Source of the DNA: Flavobacterium sp.
GTDB lineage: Bacteria; Bacteroidota; Bacteroidia; Flavobacteriales; Flavobacteriaceae
Reading direction: 5' to 3'
DNA: 64,000 nt
Assembly: GCF_017744675.1 (NCBI RefSeq)
Contig: NZ_JAGIAV010000001.1
Location: 1 to 64,000, forward strand
The stretch's first letter is position 1. Each line of letters begins with the position of its first letter. Below the pieces are notes generated by a model. That model was given only the letters and a program-made list of their open reading frames with translations. It was not told the DNA's origin and made no database searches. Positions 15,692 through 24,135 of this stretch are shown piece after piece. Made by a program: the position numbers and the translations under genes.

Positions 15692-17203
15692 ATGAAAATT
15701 ATCAATCGCATTTCGTTTCAATTCAAAATTATTTTGGTTGGAATTTTACTTTTTCAAATCCAATCTGGATTTTCTCAAGAAGAAAAAGGCTCGCAATTGT
15801 ACAAAACCATTATGGCAAAGGACAGTCTTCTTTTTAATATTGGTTTTAATACTTGCGATATCACTCAATTCGAAAACTTATATACTGAAGATTTTGAGTT
15901 TTATCATGATAAAGACAGCATTTCGGATAAAGCGCGATTTCTAAAAACTTTTAAAAGCGGCATCTGTTCTCCCACCAGAAAATATAATTATCGCAGAGAA
16001 TTAATTGATGGAAGCACCGAAATTTATCCTTTATACAAAAATGGAACTTTGTATGGCGCGATTCAAATGGGAACACATCGTTTTTACGAAAGTTCTGCTG
16101 GAAATACTGAACAGGCAGGAAGCTTTGCCAAATTCACACATCTTTGGCTTCTAAAAAATAAAGATTGGAAACTAGCAAGATCGTTAAGCTACAATCATCA
16201 AATGACAAGTTCTACAGCAGGCATCACGAACCTTTTTGACAATGATCAAGAAACTGAAAAATGGCTAAAACAAAATAATATTCCAGCTTTAGGATTGGGT
16301 ATTATTTCAGATGGAAAACTGAAACAAATCAAGACTTTTGGCAAATTAAAAAGAGACGTGTCTGCTCCTTATAATACGATTTGGAATGTTGCTTCGCTAA
16401 CAAAACCTGTGACCGCCATAATCACCCTGAAATTGGTTTCTCAAGGAAAATGGAATCTGGACGAACCACTAGATAAATATTGGATTGATCCAGACATTGC
16501 TAAAGATCCGAATCATAAATTATTGACAACTAGAATTATTCTGAGTCATCAAACCGGTTTCCCAAACTGGGGGTCTCTCAACGAGTCTAAAAAATTGGAT
16601 TTTAAGTTTAAGCCAGGAACACAATACCAATATTCTGGAGAAGGTTTTGAATATCTGCGAAGAGCTTTGGAGAAAAAATTCCATAAATCATTGGATCAAT
16701 TGGCGGCAGAATTGGTTTTTGAACCGTTGAAAATGACTGACTCTCAATTAATCTGGAATGATAAAATTGATCTTTCGAGGTATGCGGTTAATTATGACAA
16801 AGACGGAAATGCTTACGAACCAACCAAAAACAAATCTGCAAATGCAGCTGATGACTTATTGACTACTATTGAAGATTATAGCAATTTTTTATCGAGTGTT
16901 ATAAATGGCGAAGGGTTAAGTAAAAAGGTTTTCGAAGAAATGAGTTCCCATCAAGTTCAGACCAAAAAGAACAAATATTTTGGTTTAGGCTTTGAAATTT
17001 ATGACCTAGGAAATGGCAACTACGCTCTTTCTCACGGTGGCGCAGACCAAGGTGTTCAGACTATTTTTATTTTACTTCCAAAAACAAAACAAGGTTTAGT
17101 CATTTTTACAAATGTAGATGATGGTTATAAAATCTATGAAAACATTGTAGTTCATTATCTTGGAGAAAATGGCAGAAAAATAGTCGATATCGAAACCAAA
17201 TGA
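15692..17203 (+). CDS. secreted serine hydrolase (beta-lactamase/PBP4 fold) with N-terminal NTF2-like domain
   Basis: I use the ATG at 15692, not the upstream one at 15647, because it begins a clean signal peptide (MKIINRISFQFKIILVGILL...GFSQ). The 503-residue product then has an NTF2/DUF4440-like domain (about residues 30-165) and a class C beta-lactamase/esterase-like domain with SxxK (ASLTKPVTAI) near residue 237, YSG in YQYSGEGFEYL where the family usually has YSN, and HGG in LSHGGADQGV near the end. Substrates may be esters, peptides or D-amino-acid bonds; unknown. A hairpin terminator follows at 17326. Confidence 0.85.
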   Translation: MKIINRISFQFKIILVGILLFQIQSGFSQEEKGSQLYKTIMAKDSLLFNIGFNTCDITQFENLYTEDFEFYHDKDSISDKARFLKTFKSGICSPTRKYNYRRELIDGSTEIYPLYKNGTLYGAIQMGTHRFYESSAGNTEQAGSFAKFTHLWLLKNKDWKLARSLSYNHQMTSSTAGITNLFDNDQETEKWLKQNNIPALGLGIISDGKLKQIKTFGKLKRDVSAPYNTIWNVASLTKPVTAIITLKLVSQGKWNLDEPLDKYWIDPDIAKDPNHKLLTTRIILSHQTGFPNWGSLNESKKLDFKFKPGTQYQYSGEGFEYLRRALEKKFHKSLDQLAAELVFEPLKMTDSQLIWNDKIDLSRYAVNYDKDGNAYEPTKNKSANAADDLLTTIEDYSNFLSSVINGEGLSKKVFEEMSSHQVQTKKNKYFGLGFEIYDLGNGNYALSHGGADQGVQTIFILLPKTKQGLVIFTNVDDGYKIYENIVVHYLGENGRKIVDIETK

Positions 17204-17325
17204 TTTCCACTTCAATCGGATATTAACGTTAATCTGAAAACATGTTAAAATTATTCATCCTTCTATTACTATATATCAGTAAAGTTTTAACAGCTTAATA
17301 GTACTCAAAAATATTTGTTAGTTAT

Positions 17326-17369
17326 GAGCATAGGCCTACTTTTAAAGTTATGGTTTATGCTCTGCTTTT
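17326..17369 (+). terminator. probable terminator of the first serine hydrolase gene
   Basis: GAGCATAGGCC and a mate ending TATGCTC form a stem with a long loop, followed by a T-run at 17364-17370. It lies 120 nt beyond the stop codon. The rest of the 360-base gap to the next gene shows no gene. Confidence 0.5.
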
Positions 17370-17565
17370 TTATATTCTAAAAAAAATGGATTATTCGTGA
17401 AACCAAATCGAGAATCAATCGTCTAAGATTTTAAGAGCATCAATTTATTTCATTAAAAAATCGTACTTTCGATTTAACTTTCTGAATATCTTTTTGTTAC
17501 CAAAGTTTCAATCATCAATCAAAAAACGAATCATTTCATTAATCTTAAAACCAAATCAATCCATT

Positions 17566-19014
17566 ATGAAAAAATCCATCAAACTTATTGCACTCTTTGT
17601 TGCTTTTCAACTTTCAGCATTCAGCACTTTTGCGCAAGACAAAGCGAAACAAATTGAACAGCTTTTAAGCAAATACAACGAATATGGACAATTTAATGGT
17701 TCTGCTTTGGTAGCCGAAAACGGAAAGGTAATCTTCAAAAAAGGTTTTGGCTCTGCTAATATGGAATGGGACATTCCGAATCAGCCAGACACCAAATTCA
17801 GATTGGGTTCTATCAGCAAACAGTTTACAGCGCTTTTAATTGTAAAATTAGCTGAAGAAGGAAAAATAAAACTAGATGTTCCTATTACGACTTATCTTCC
17901 AGATTATCCGAAAGAAAATGGCAGCAAAATCACGATTCATCATTTGCTGACTCACACTTCTGGAATTCCAAATTATACTAATACGCCTAATTTCCTGAGA
18001 GACAAAGCAAAAAATCCTTATACTCCGGAAGCTTTTATAAAGACATTTTGGAGTTTGCCGCTTGAATTTACTCCTGGCGAAAAGTTCAATTACAGCAATT
18101 CGGGTTATTTCTTGCTAGGCTATATTATCGAAAAAATCACAGGAAAAACATATAAGCAGAATTTGCAGGAAACCATTTTCACACCGCTAAAAATGGTTAA
18201 TTCTGGCTACGATCACAGTGATTTAATTATAAAAAACAGAGCTGCCGGTTATGAGAAAGAAGGAAAGAAAATTGTCAATGCTTCTTACATTGATATGAGC
18301 ATTCCGTATGCTGCAGGATCTTTGTATTCTACTGTAGAAGATTTGTACTTATGGGATCAGGCTCTTTACGCCAATAAATTGCTTTCTGCAAAAAGTACGG
18401 AATCTTTATACAAACCTTATATCAAAGCTTGGGATGGTTTTTACGGATACGGATGGTCGACTTATGAGGTACCAAACGGAAACGATAAATTAACTATTAT
18501 TGAACATGGCGGAGGCATCAACGGATTTAATACTGTCATTTCCCGCATTCCTGCAGACAAAAACCTTATTGTTTTACTGAACAATACTGGAGGAACTATT
18601 TTGGGCGAAATGAATACTGCAATTCGTAATATTTTATACAATCAGCCTTTTAATCAGCCGAAAAAATCATTAGCTCTTGACTTATTAGATGTTTACGCAG
18701 AAAAAGGTGCCGTTGCAGGAACTGATGCTTTTAAAAAGCTAAAAAATGATCCAACATATGCCATTAAAGAAAACGATATGAATCAAGTTGGATATCAATT
18801 GCTTCAAACAGGAAAAAAGAAAGAAGCTATTGAAGTTTTCAAAATCAATGTAGAAGCTTTCCCTAAATCTGGAAATGTTTATGATAGTTTGGGCGAAGCT
18901 TATTTGGCAGACGGAGACAAAAAATTGGCGATTGCGAATTATAAAAAATCGGTTGAATTGGATCCGACAAATGAAAACGGTAAAAAAGTATTAGAAGAAC
19001 TTTCTAAGAAATAA
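17566..19014 (+). CDS. secreted serine hydrolase (beta-lactamase/PBP4 fold) with C-terminal TPR
   Basis: The start at 17566 gives a proper signal peptide (MKKSIKLIALFVAFQL...STFAQD); the in-frame ATG at 17494 would add an unlikely 24-residue leader. The 482-residue protein has the complete active-site set of the family: SxxK in GSISKQFTALL (about residue 75), YxN in FNYSNSGYFLLGY (about 177) and HGG in IEHGGGINGF (about 315). The C-terminal 110 residues contain TPR units (KKEAIEVFKINVEAFPKS, KKLAIANYKKSVELDPTN). It is paralogous in the hydrolase domain to the preceding gene, but with a different accessory domain. Confidence 0.88.
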   Translation: MKKSIKLIALFVAFQLSAFSTFAQDKAKQIEQLLSKYNEYGQFNGSALVAENGKVIFKKGFGSANMEWDIPNQPDTKFRLGSISKQFTALLIVKLAEEGKIKLDVPITTYLPDYPKENGSKITIHHLLTHTSGIPNYTNTPNFLRDKAKNPYTPEAFIKTFWSLPLEFTPGEKFNYSNSGYFLLGYIIEKITGKTYKQNLQETIFTPLKMVNSGYDHSDLIIKNRAAGYEKEGKKIVNASYIDMSIPYAAGSLYSTVEDLYLWDQALYANKLLSAKSTESLYKPYIKAWDGFYGYGWSTYEVPNGNDKLTIIEHGGGINGFNTVISRIPADKNLIVLLNNTGGTILGEMNTAIRNILYNQPFNQPKKSLALDLLDVYAEKGAVAGTDAFKKLKNDPTYAIKENDMNQVGYQLLQTGKKKEAIEVFKINVEAFPKSGNVYDSLGEAYLADGDKKLAIANYKKSVELDPTNENGKKVLEELSKK

Positions 19015-19046
19015 ATCGAGATTTTTTTAGAAAACTTTAAAAAACG

Positions 19047-19092
19047 ACTCTGATAAGGTAGACGCAAAGTCTATTTTATCGGAGTTTTTTGT
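19047..19092 (+). terminator. intrinsic terminator after the TPR serine hydrolase
   Basis: ACTCTGATAAGGTAGAC and GTCTATTTTATCGGAGT form a 17-bp stem (three G-U pairs) with loop GCAAA, followed by TTTTTT. It begins 33 nt past the stop codon at 19014. Confidence 0.85.
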
Positions 19093-19172
19093 TACAACTT
19101 AGGACATTCAAATTTGGGAAATTATTTTTCTAAAATACTATTTTAGCTTTTCCCATAACAACTGAATAACCT

Positions 19173-19613
19173 ATGAAAAATCTAAAAAATTACAGTTTAC
19201 TGGCATTATTATGCTTTTTAATTTCTTCTAAAGCTGCATCGCAAAACAATCAGCCGTTAATGCCAACCCAGCAAAACAAAATTATAATCGACAAAATTGT
19301 AGAAGCTACCAATTATAAAAACTATGTAATTGATTTTTGCTTATCTAAAATAAACGAAGCTTCGGCAAAAGAAGGCTGGAACGAGCAAAAAGCTATGGAA
19401 ATTACGCAAAGCATCAATTATAAAAATTTCAGGGATGCCATTTACAATAGCTTCGTTGTTTTTGACGAAGTAGAACTGGAAACTTTATTGAAAGCTTACG
19501 AAAAAGACACTGCCTATCAGACCAAAAATGTCATGACTAACAACAAAGTACTTATTAATAATCTGAGCATTTTTGCTGATGATATTGTGAAAGGGAAATA
19601 TGTTTTTAAGTAA
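19173..19613 (+). CDS. small secreted protein of unknown function
   Basis: A 146-residue protein that I do not recognise. It starts with a signal peptide (MKNLKNYSLLALLCFLISSKAASQ) and the mature part is mainly helical and charged, with a single Cys (DFCLSKINEA). It has its own transcription unit after the terminator at 19047 and is convergent with the penicillin acylase gene. No membrane segment or known motif was found in the mature part. Confidence 0.7.
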   Translation: MKNLKNYSLLALLCFLISSKAASQNNQPLMPTQQNKIIIDKIVEATNYKNYVIDFCLSKINEASAKEGWNEQKAMEITQSINYKNFRDAIYNSFVVFDEVELETLLKAYEKDTAYQTKNVMTNNKVLINNLSIFADDIVKGKYVFK

Positions 19614-19651
19614 GGTTCTGAGTTGCTAAGATGCTAAGGCCCTAAGCTTTT

Positions 19652-19680
19652 CTTTGTCAAAGTTTCAAACTTTGACAAAG
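19652..19680. terminator. perfect 14-bp palindrome between convergent genes
   Basis: CTTTGTCAAAGTTT pairs perfectly with AAACTTTGACAAAG around one base. It is placed between the convergent genes ending at 19613 and 19734 and may end both transcripts, although it lacks a long T-run. It is followed by GAAACCTGAAACC-type tandem repeats (about 19702-19731). Confidence 0.5.
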
Positions 19681-19733
19681 ATTACACTAACTGCAATAAC
19701 TTGAAACCTGAAACCTGAAACTTGAAACAAAAA

Positions 19734-22124
19734 CTATTTTTTCGGTTTCAAAACCAACTTTGTAGAAGTCTTTATGATTTCTTCTTTGTTTAGTTTCATT
19801 TTTCTGAACTTTCCTGCGTTGTACATTTCGGCTTGATCGCTGTAATGTTTGCTAAAAGGATTTCCAGATTGACCTGTTGGCAAAATGCTCCAACTATTTT
19901 CTACATCAGCAAAATCAATTACTCTTCTGGTTGAAGGTCCGCCTTTAACATAGTATTTTCCTTCGTCATTAAATCCAAAGAATAAATTATTGATTACTTC
20001 ATTTGAACCTGGCGAATTAAATGGCCCAACATTGAATAATCTACGAAGCGCAGCCACTTTCCCTAATGGATGTTCATGTTCTACAGTATGCACTTTCCCC
20101 CAATTCCAATCTGAAATATTTTGCCCTAACTGATTTTGTAAAGCAACAACTGCATCATGAAACGATTTTGAAATAACATCGGTTCTCGTTTCTTTTACAT
20201 TTTTGGTTTTGAAATTATCCCACCAAACCGAATTTTCATTTTTTATCTGATTGGCGATAACTTGTTTTCCAAGAGAAATTCCTAAAAACAAATTAAAATT
20301 ATCTTTTCCCATTTCATCTTCAAAAGTATTTTTTAGATACAAATAAATCCATTTGTTGTAAATCGTTGGAGCAACATCTTCAAGATTGGTGGTGCCCTTC
20401 CAAGATTTTAAAACTCCCAAAACCTCTTTTTCGTTATTAGAAAGCGGTTTATTATCTAAACTTGCCATTAAGTTTTTGGTCGTTTCAACCGCAACATCAG
20501 AAGTATTATCATAAATCATTTTACTGATAGCTTCTTTATCCCAATCTGATTTGGCATCTAGAATTCCCGAAATTCTCTTAGCGCGATCTTCTGGCAGATA
20601 ATATCCTGGATACAAATATCCATTGTCTATAGCTTCTGGCTGATTATTGGCAGAATAAACATATCCCCATGACGGATTTTCGGCTGATGGATTTTGTTCG
20701 AAATCTAAAAACTTGGTAATATCATCTTTTCCGCTTATGCCGTCTAAAATCAAATGCGTATTAACGCCTTCATTGTGTCGGTACAATTTACCACTCGCCC
20801 ACCAGCCTACATTTCCTTTTGCATCGCCATACATTACATTTAGTCCTGGCGCAGCAATTAAAGAAACAGCTTTTTTAAAGTCGGTTGTATTTGTAGCATG
20901 CGAAAGTCCATAAGCAGCATCTAGAATTAAGATTGGTTCTCTTGTGTATGTCCAAGACATCGCAATTGGATTTTTCTTATCTAAACGATCTATAAAATCA
21001 TTCATAATTGGTCCGTGACGCGTAATTTTAACTGTCAACACAACATCTGAAGAATCTTTTACTTTTATCGTTTTTTTTCTGATTTCATATTTGCTGAAAC
21101 CTGTTGGCGTCTGATATTGAGAAGTATCATCTGCCTTATTTTTTTCTTGGTAAAAATCGATATCATCATTTTCAAACATAGTCAAGCCATAAGCATAATC
21201 TCTATTGTGCGCCAAAAGCGGAAACGGAGTTCCAGCCAAATAACAGCCGTACAATTCGTGTTGTGGTGTTACCAAATGAGCTTCGTACCAAGTTGCTGGC
21301 TGCGAAAATCCGATATGCGGATCATTGGCAAAAATAACTTTTCCTGTTTTCGATTTATGTGGACCAACAACCCAGCTGTTACTTCCAACAAATGGCGGAA
21401 TCGGAGATTGATCCAACATTGCTGAAATAGATTTTGAAATCTCTGTATATTCTTCGGTTTTCTCTTTCGAGATTTTAATTCTGGTGTTATTGAATTCTCC
21501 TTCAATGCCTAAATCTTTCAAATAAGCAACACCATATTTATTTTTTATATCACTCAACAACGGATCTGTTTTCTGCGCCATCGCAAAGCTGAAAGACATA
21601 TATCCGAAAATATTATACACGTCTTTTATCGTAAATTTTTGTTTTTTTACGCCAACCAAAGTAAATTCTATTGGCGTTACTCCTTCCTCCAAATATTGGT
21701 TAATTCCGTCCAGATACGCTTGAGTCAATTTATAGCTTTCACTGTTTTTATCCAATTTTGCAATGGCTTTTGCCGAAGCTTCTTCAATTCCGATTCCAGC
21801 AAAAAACTTATCATTTTTTAGCGCAACGCCGCCAAAAATTTCAGACAAGCGTCCAGGAGCAATTCGGCGCAACAACTCCATTTGCCATAGTCTCTCCTGT
21901 GCATGAACATAACCAAGTGCAGTCATAGCATCTTTTTCAGAATCTGCATAAATATGGGGAACTCCAAAATCGTCAAAATAGACTGTCGTTTCCTTCTCGA
22001 GATTTTTTAGTTCTAATGAACCTTCATATTTCGGCTTTAAATGAAAAATATAAGCGCACAAACCAATCGCAAGTATCACAATAAGAACCAGCAGTGCCAG
22101 CAGGATTTTTTTAATTATTCTCAT
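19734..22124 (-). CDS. penicillin acylase family amidohydrolase
   Basis: N-terminal-nucleophile hydrolase of the penicillin G acylase/acylhomoserine lactone acylase family (peptidase S45), 796 residues. An N-terminal membrane helix or uncleaved signal (residues 6-28, ILLALLVLIVILAIGLCAYI) anchors it. The alpha-chain has VPHIYADSEKDAMTALGYVHAQERLWQME. The autoprocessing site is VGSNSWVVGP near residue 247, where cleavage would expose Ser as the nucleophile. The beta-chain carries the conserved HNRDYAYGLT and GP(F)NSPGSNEV segments. The natural substrate in Bacteroidota is unknown. Divergent from the AsmA-like gene at 22233. Confidence 0.92.
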   Translation of the reverse strand: MRIIKKILLALLVLIVILAIGLCAYIFHLKPKYEGSLELKNLEKETTVYFDDFGVPHIYADSEKDAMTALGYVHAQERLWQMELLRRIAPGRLSEIFGGVALKNDKFFAGIGIEEASAKAIAKLDKNSESYKLTQAYLDGINQYLEEGVTPIEFTLVGVKKQKFTIKDVYNIFGYMSFSFAMAQKTDPLLSDIKNKYGVAYLKDLGIEGEFNNTRIKISKEKTEEYTEISKSISAMLDQSPIPPFVGSNSWVVGPHKSKTGKVIFANDPHIGFSQPATWYEAHLVTPQHELYGCYLAGTPFPLLAHNRDYAYGLTMFENDDIDFYQEKNKADDTSQYQTPTGFSKYEIRKKTIKVKDSSDVVLTVKITRHGPIMNDFIDRLDKKNPIAMSWTYTREPILILDAAYGLSHATNTTDFKKAVSLIAAPGLNVMYGDAKGNVGWWASGKLYRHNEGVNTHLILDGISGKDDITKFLDFEQNPSAENPSWGYVYSANNQPEAIDNGYLYPGYYLPEDRAKRISGILDAKSDWDKEAISKMIYDNTSDVAVETTKNLMASLDNKPLSNNEKEVLGVLKSWKGTTNLEDVAPTIYNKWIYLYLKNTFEDEMGKDNFNLFLGISLGKQVIANQIKNENSVWWDNFKTKNVKETRTDVISKSFHDAVVALQNQLGQNISDWNWGKVHTVEHEHPLGKVAALRRLFNVGPFNSPGSNEVINNLFFGFNDEGKYYVKGGPSTRRVIDFADVENSWSILPTGQSGNPFSKHYSDQAEMYNAGKFRKMKLNKEEIIKTSTKLVLKPKK

Positions 22125-22232
22125 ATTTTAAAAAAGGATAAAATTCAAAATGATATAATTTTTCTCTAAAATCTTATAAAAGAAAACACTCTTTAAAAGT
22201 CTAAATTTATGTATTTAAAATTAATACTATAA

Positions 22233-23789
22233 ATGTCAATCTATAAAAAAATAGCGATTGCAGTAATTTCTCTGCTTGCCATTGTAATTCTTGCCAATAT
22301 TGGTTTGAATTACTGGATAAAAAAACAGCTTCCGATTATTATTCACGAAAAAAACAAAACCGCTTACAATATCAATTACGAAAAAATTGAAGTCTCTCTT
22401 TTTTCCAGAAATATCAATGCACAGACTTTATTGGTAAGTCCGAAAAATGCACCTAAAGACAGCAAAAATGGACTTTTCTCAAAAATCGAATCCATCACTA
22501 TAAAACATTTCAATATTTGGGATTTGGCTTTTCGGGATATCATTCAGGCAGAAAGTATTATTATTAATAAGCCGAAAATTATTTTATATAAAAAAGGCGA
22601 AAAATTAATCAATAATAGCAAAAGCATCGAAAAAGAAATTGTTGATCCGTTTCGAAAAATTATTGCCGTTTCTAATATTTACCTCAACGAAGGATCGGTT
22701 GATGTGGTTTCTTTAGACACCGAAAAACCTATTTTCAGCATTAAAAAAATCCTTTTAAAACTAGAAGGCATTTTAATTACCGATGCTACACTGAAAGAAA
22801 AAATTCCTCTTCGATATGAAAAATATGCGCTCGTTTGCGATAGTTTATTTTACAGACCCAATGGTTTTTACTACATCAACATTGGAAAAATTAGTACCGA
22901 AAAGAATTTTTTAAAGATTAATAATTTCTCTAATCTGCCTCAATTTGAGCGATATGATTTTGTAAAACGTCTAGACAAAGAAAAAGATATTTACCATTTA
23001 AAATTCGACTCTGCTCAGGTTGCAAAAATGGATTGGGGTTTTAAAAACAATCAATTCTATTTTAAAGCAAATTCTTTGGTCATTAATCATTTTGATGCCA
23101 ATATTTACCGCGGAAAAATGTTGAAGGATGATCCGAGCAAAAAATACCTTTACAATCATTTATTGCGAAACTTGAAATTTCCGCTTCAAATCGACACTTT
23201 GCAGGTTTTGAAATCCAAATTGGTTTACGAAGAAGAACTCGACTTTTCTAAAGGACCAGGAGTTTTAACTTTTGATAAATTCAATCTACAGGCAACTAAT
23301 TTGAGAAGCGGTTTTGGTTTGAAAAAAACGAATGATGTGAAAATCAAAGTCAAATGCATTTTCATGAAAAGCTCTCCTCTCGATGTCGATTGGAGTTTTA
23401 ATGTTTTGGATAAAAGTGACGGATTTCATATTCAAGGTGTGATTTCTAATTTTAATGTGCAAGGAATGACAAGATTCACGAAACCCTATATCAACACTAC
23501 CTTTACTGGGACTTTTCATAAATATCGTTTTAATTTCTACGGAAACGATAATGGTTCAAAAGGAAATGCTTCTTTAGATTATGATGATCTCAAAGTGAAA
23601 TTATACCAAAAGAAAAAGCCTGAAAAAGAAGCCAAACTTAAAACGGCCGTCGCCAATTTATTAGTTAAAAACGATTCAAAAGACGGAGCCAAAACCGCAG
23701 AAATCGAAGTCGAACGACTTCAAGACAGATCATTCTACAATCTTTTATGGAGAAGTATTGCGGAGTCTTTGAAGAAGATTTTGATATAA
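22233..23789 (+). CDS. AsmA-like inner-membrane-anchored protein of unknown function
   Basis: A 518-residue protein with one N-terminal membrane helix (residues 6-28, IAIAVISLLAIVILANIGLNYW) and a long beta-rich periplasmic part. The pattern of EKIEVSLFSRNINAQTLLV, IESITIKHFNIWDLAFRDIIQAESIIINKP and repeated short strand segments resembles AsmA/DUF748/YdbH-like proteins, which are thought to bridge inner and outer membranes for phospholipid or envelope assembly. This is a fold-level resemblance, not a firm family match. The last 14 codons are repeated, diverged, 127 bp downstream (see the findings). Confidence 0.7.
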   Translation: MSIYKKIAIAVISLLAIVILANIGLNYWIKKQLPIIIHEKNKTAYNINYEKIEVSLFSRNINAQTLLVSPKNAPKDSKNGLFSKIESITIKHFNIWDLAFRDIIQAESIIINKPKIILYKKGEKLINNSKSIEKEIVDPFRKIIAVSNIYLNEGSVDVVSLDTEKPIFSIKKILLKLEGILITDATLKEKIPLRYEKYALVCDSLFYRPNGFYYINIGKISTEKNFLKINNFSNLPQFERYDFVKRLDKEKDIYHLKFDSAQVAKMDWGFKNNQFYFKANSLVINHFDANIYRGKMLKDDPSKKYLYNHLLRNLKFPLQIDTLQVLKSKLVYEEELDFSKGPGVLTFDKFNLQATNLRSGFGLKKTNDVKIKVKCIFMKSSPLDVDWSFNVLDKSDGFHIQGVISNFNVQGMTRFTKPYINTTFTGTFHKYRFNFYGNDNGSKGNASLDYDDLKVKLYQKKKPEKEAKLKTAVANLLVKNDSKDGAKTAEIEVERLQDRSFYNLLWRSIAESLKKILI

Positions 23790-24120
23790 TTTTTTTTCGC
23801 CACGAATTCACGAATTAGCTCAAATCTTTGTCGTTATTTAAATCAAATTACACAAATTGAAAGAATAAAAATCGTGGAGAAGTATTGTAGAATCTTTGAA
23901 GAAGATTTTGATTTAGTTTTTTTTTTCGCCAAAACCCGAGCGACAGCGAAATGGCGAAGCAATTCACGAATTAGCTCAAATCTTTTTGGCAATTTAATTC
24001 AAATTACACAAATTAAAAGAATAAAATTCGTGAATTCGTGGCGGAAAAACATCTCCCCAATGCCGAACCTGACATTTATCAGGTTTTAGGAGAAAATATT
24101 TTTTTTCATTTGTTTCTATT
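23790..24120. repeat. tandemly duplicated family D repeats with a copy of the upstream gene's 3' end
   Basis: Two copies of a unit lie in tandem. The first is the real gene tail (from about 23748) followed by CGCCACGAATTCACGAATTAGC and an AT-rich core. The second (23875-24044) repeats the gene tail with few changes and then the same element, with a 30-base insertion (about 23931-23960) and a complete right arm TTCGTGAATTCGTGGCG. In the second copy the tail still reads WRSIVESLKKILI and stop. No promoter or gene start was found for it, so it looks like a non-coding fossil. A single family D element is also found at 42019-42119. Confidence 0.8.
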
Positions 24121-24135
24121 TTAATCCGAATACAA

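Noticed and set aside
23874..24089. Open frame in the spacer after the AsmA-like gene
   Set aside because: It is a shifted reading of the duplicated gene tail and repeat; the in-frame version is only 13 codons to a stop.
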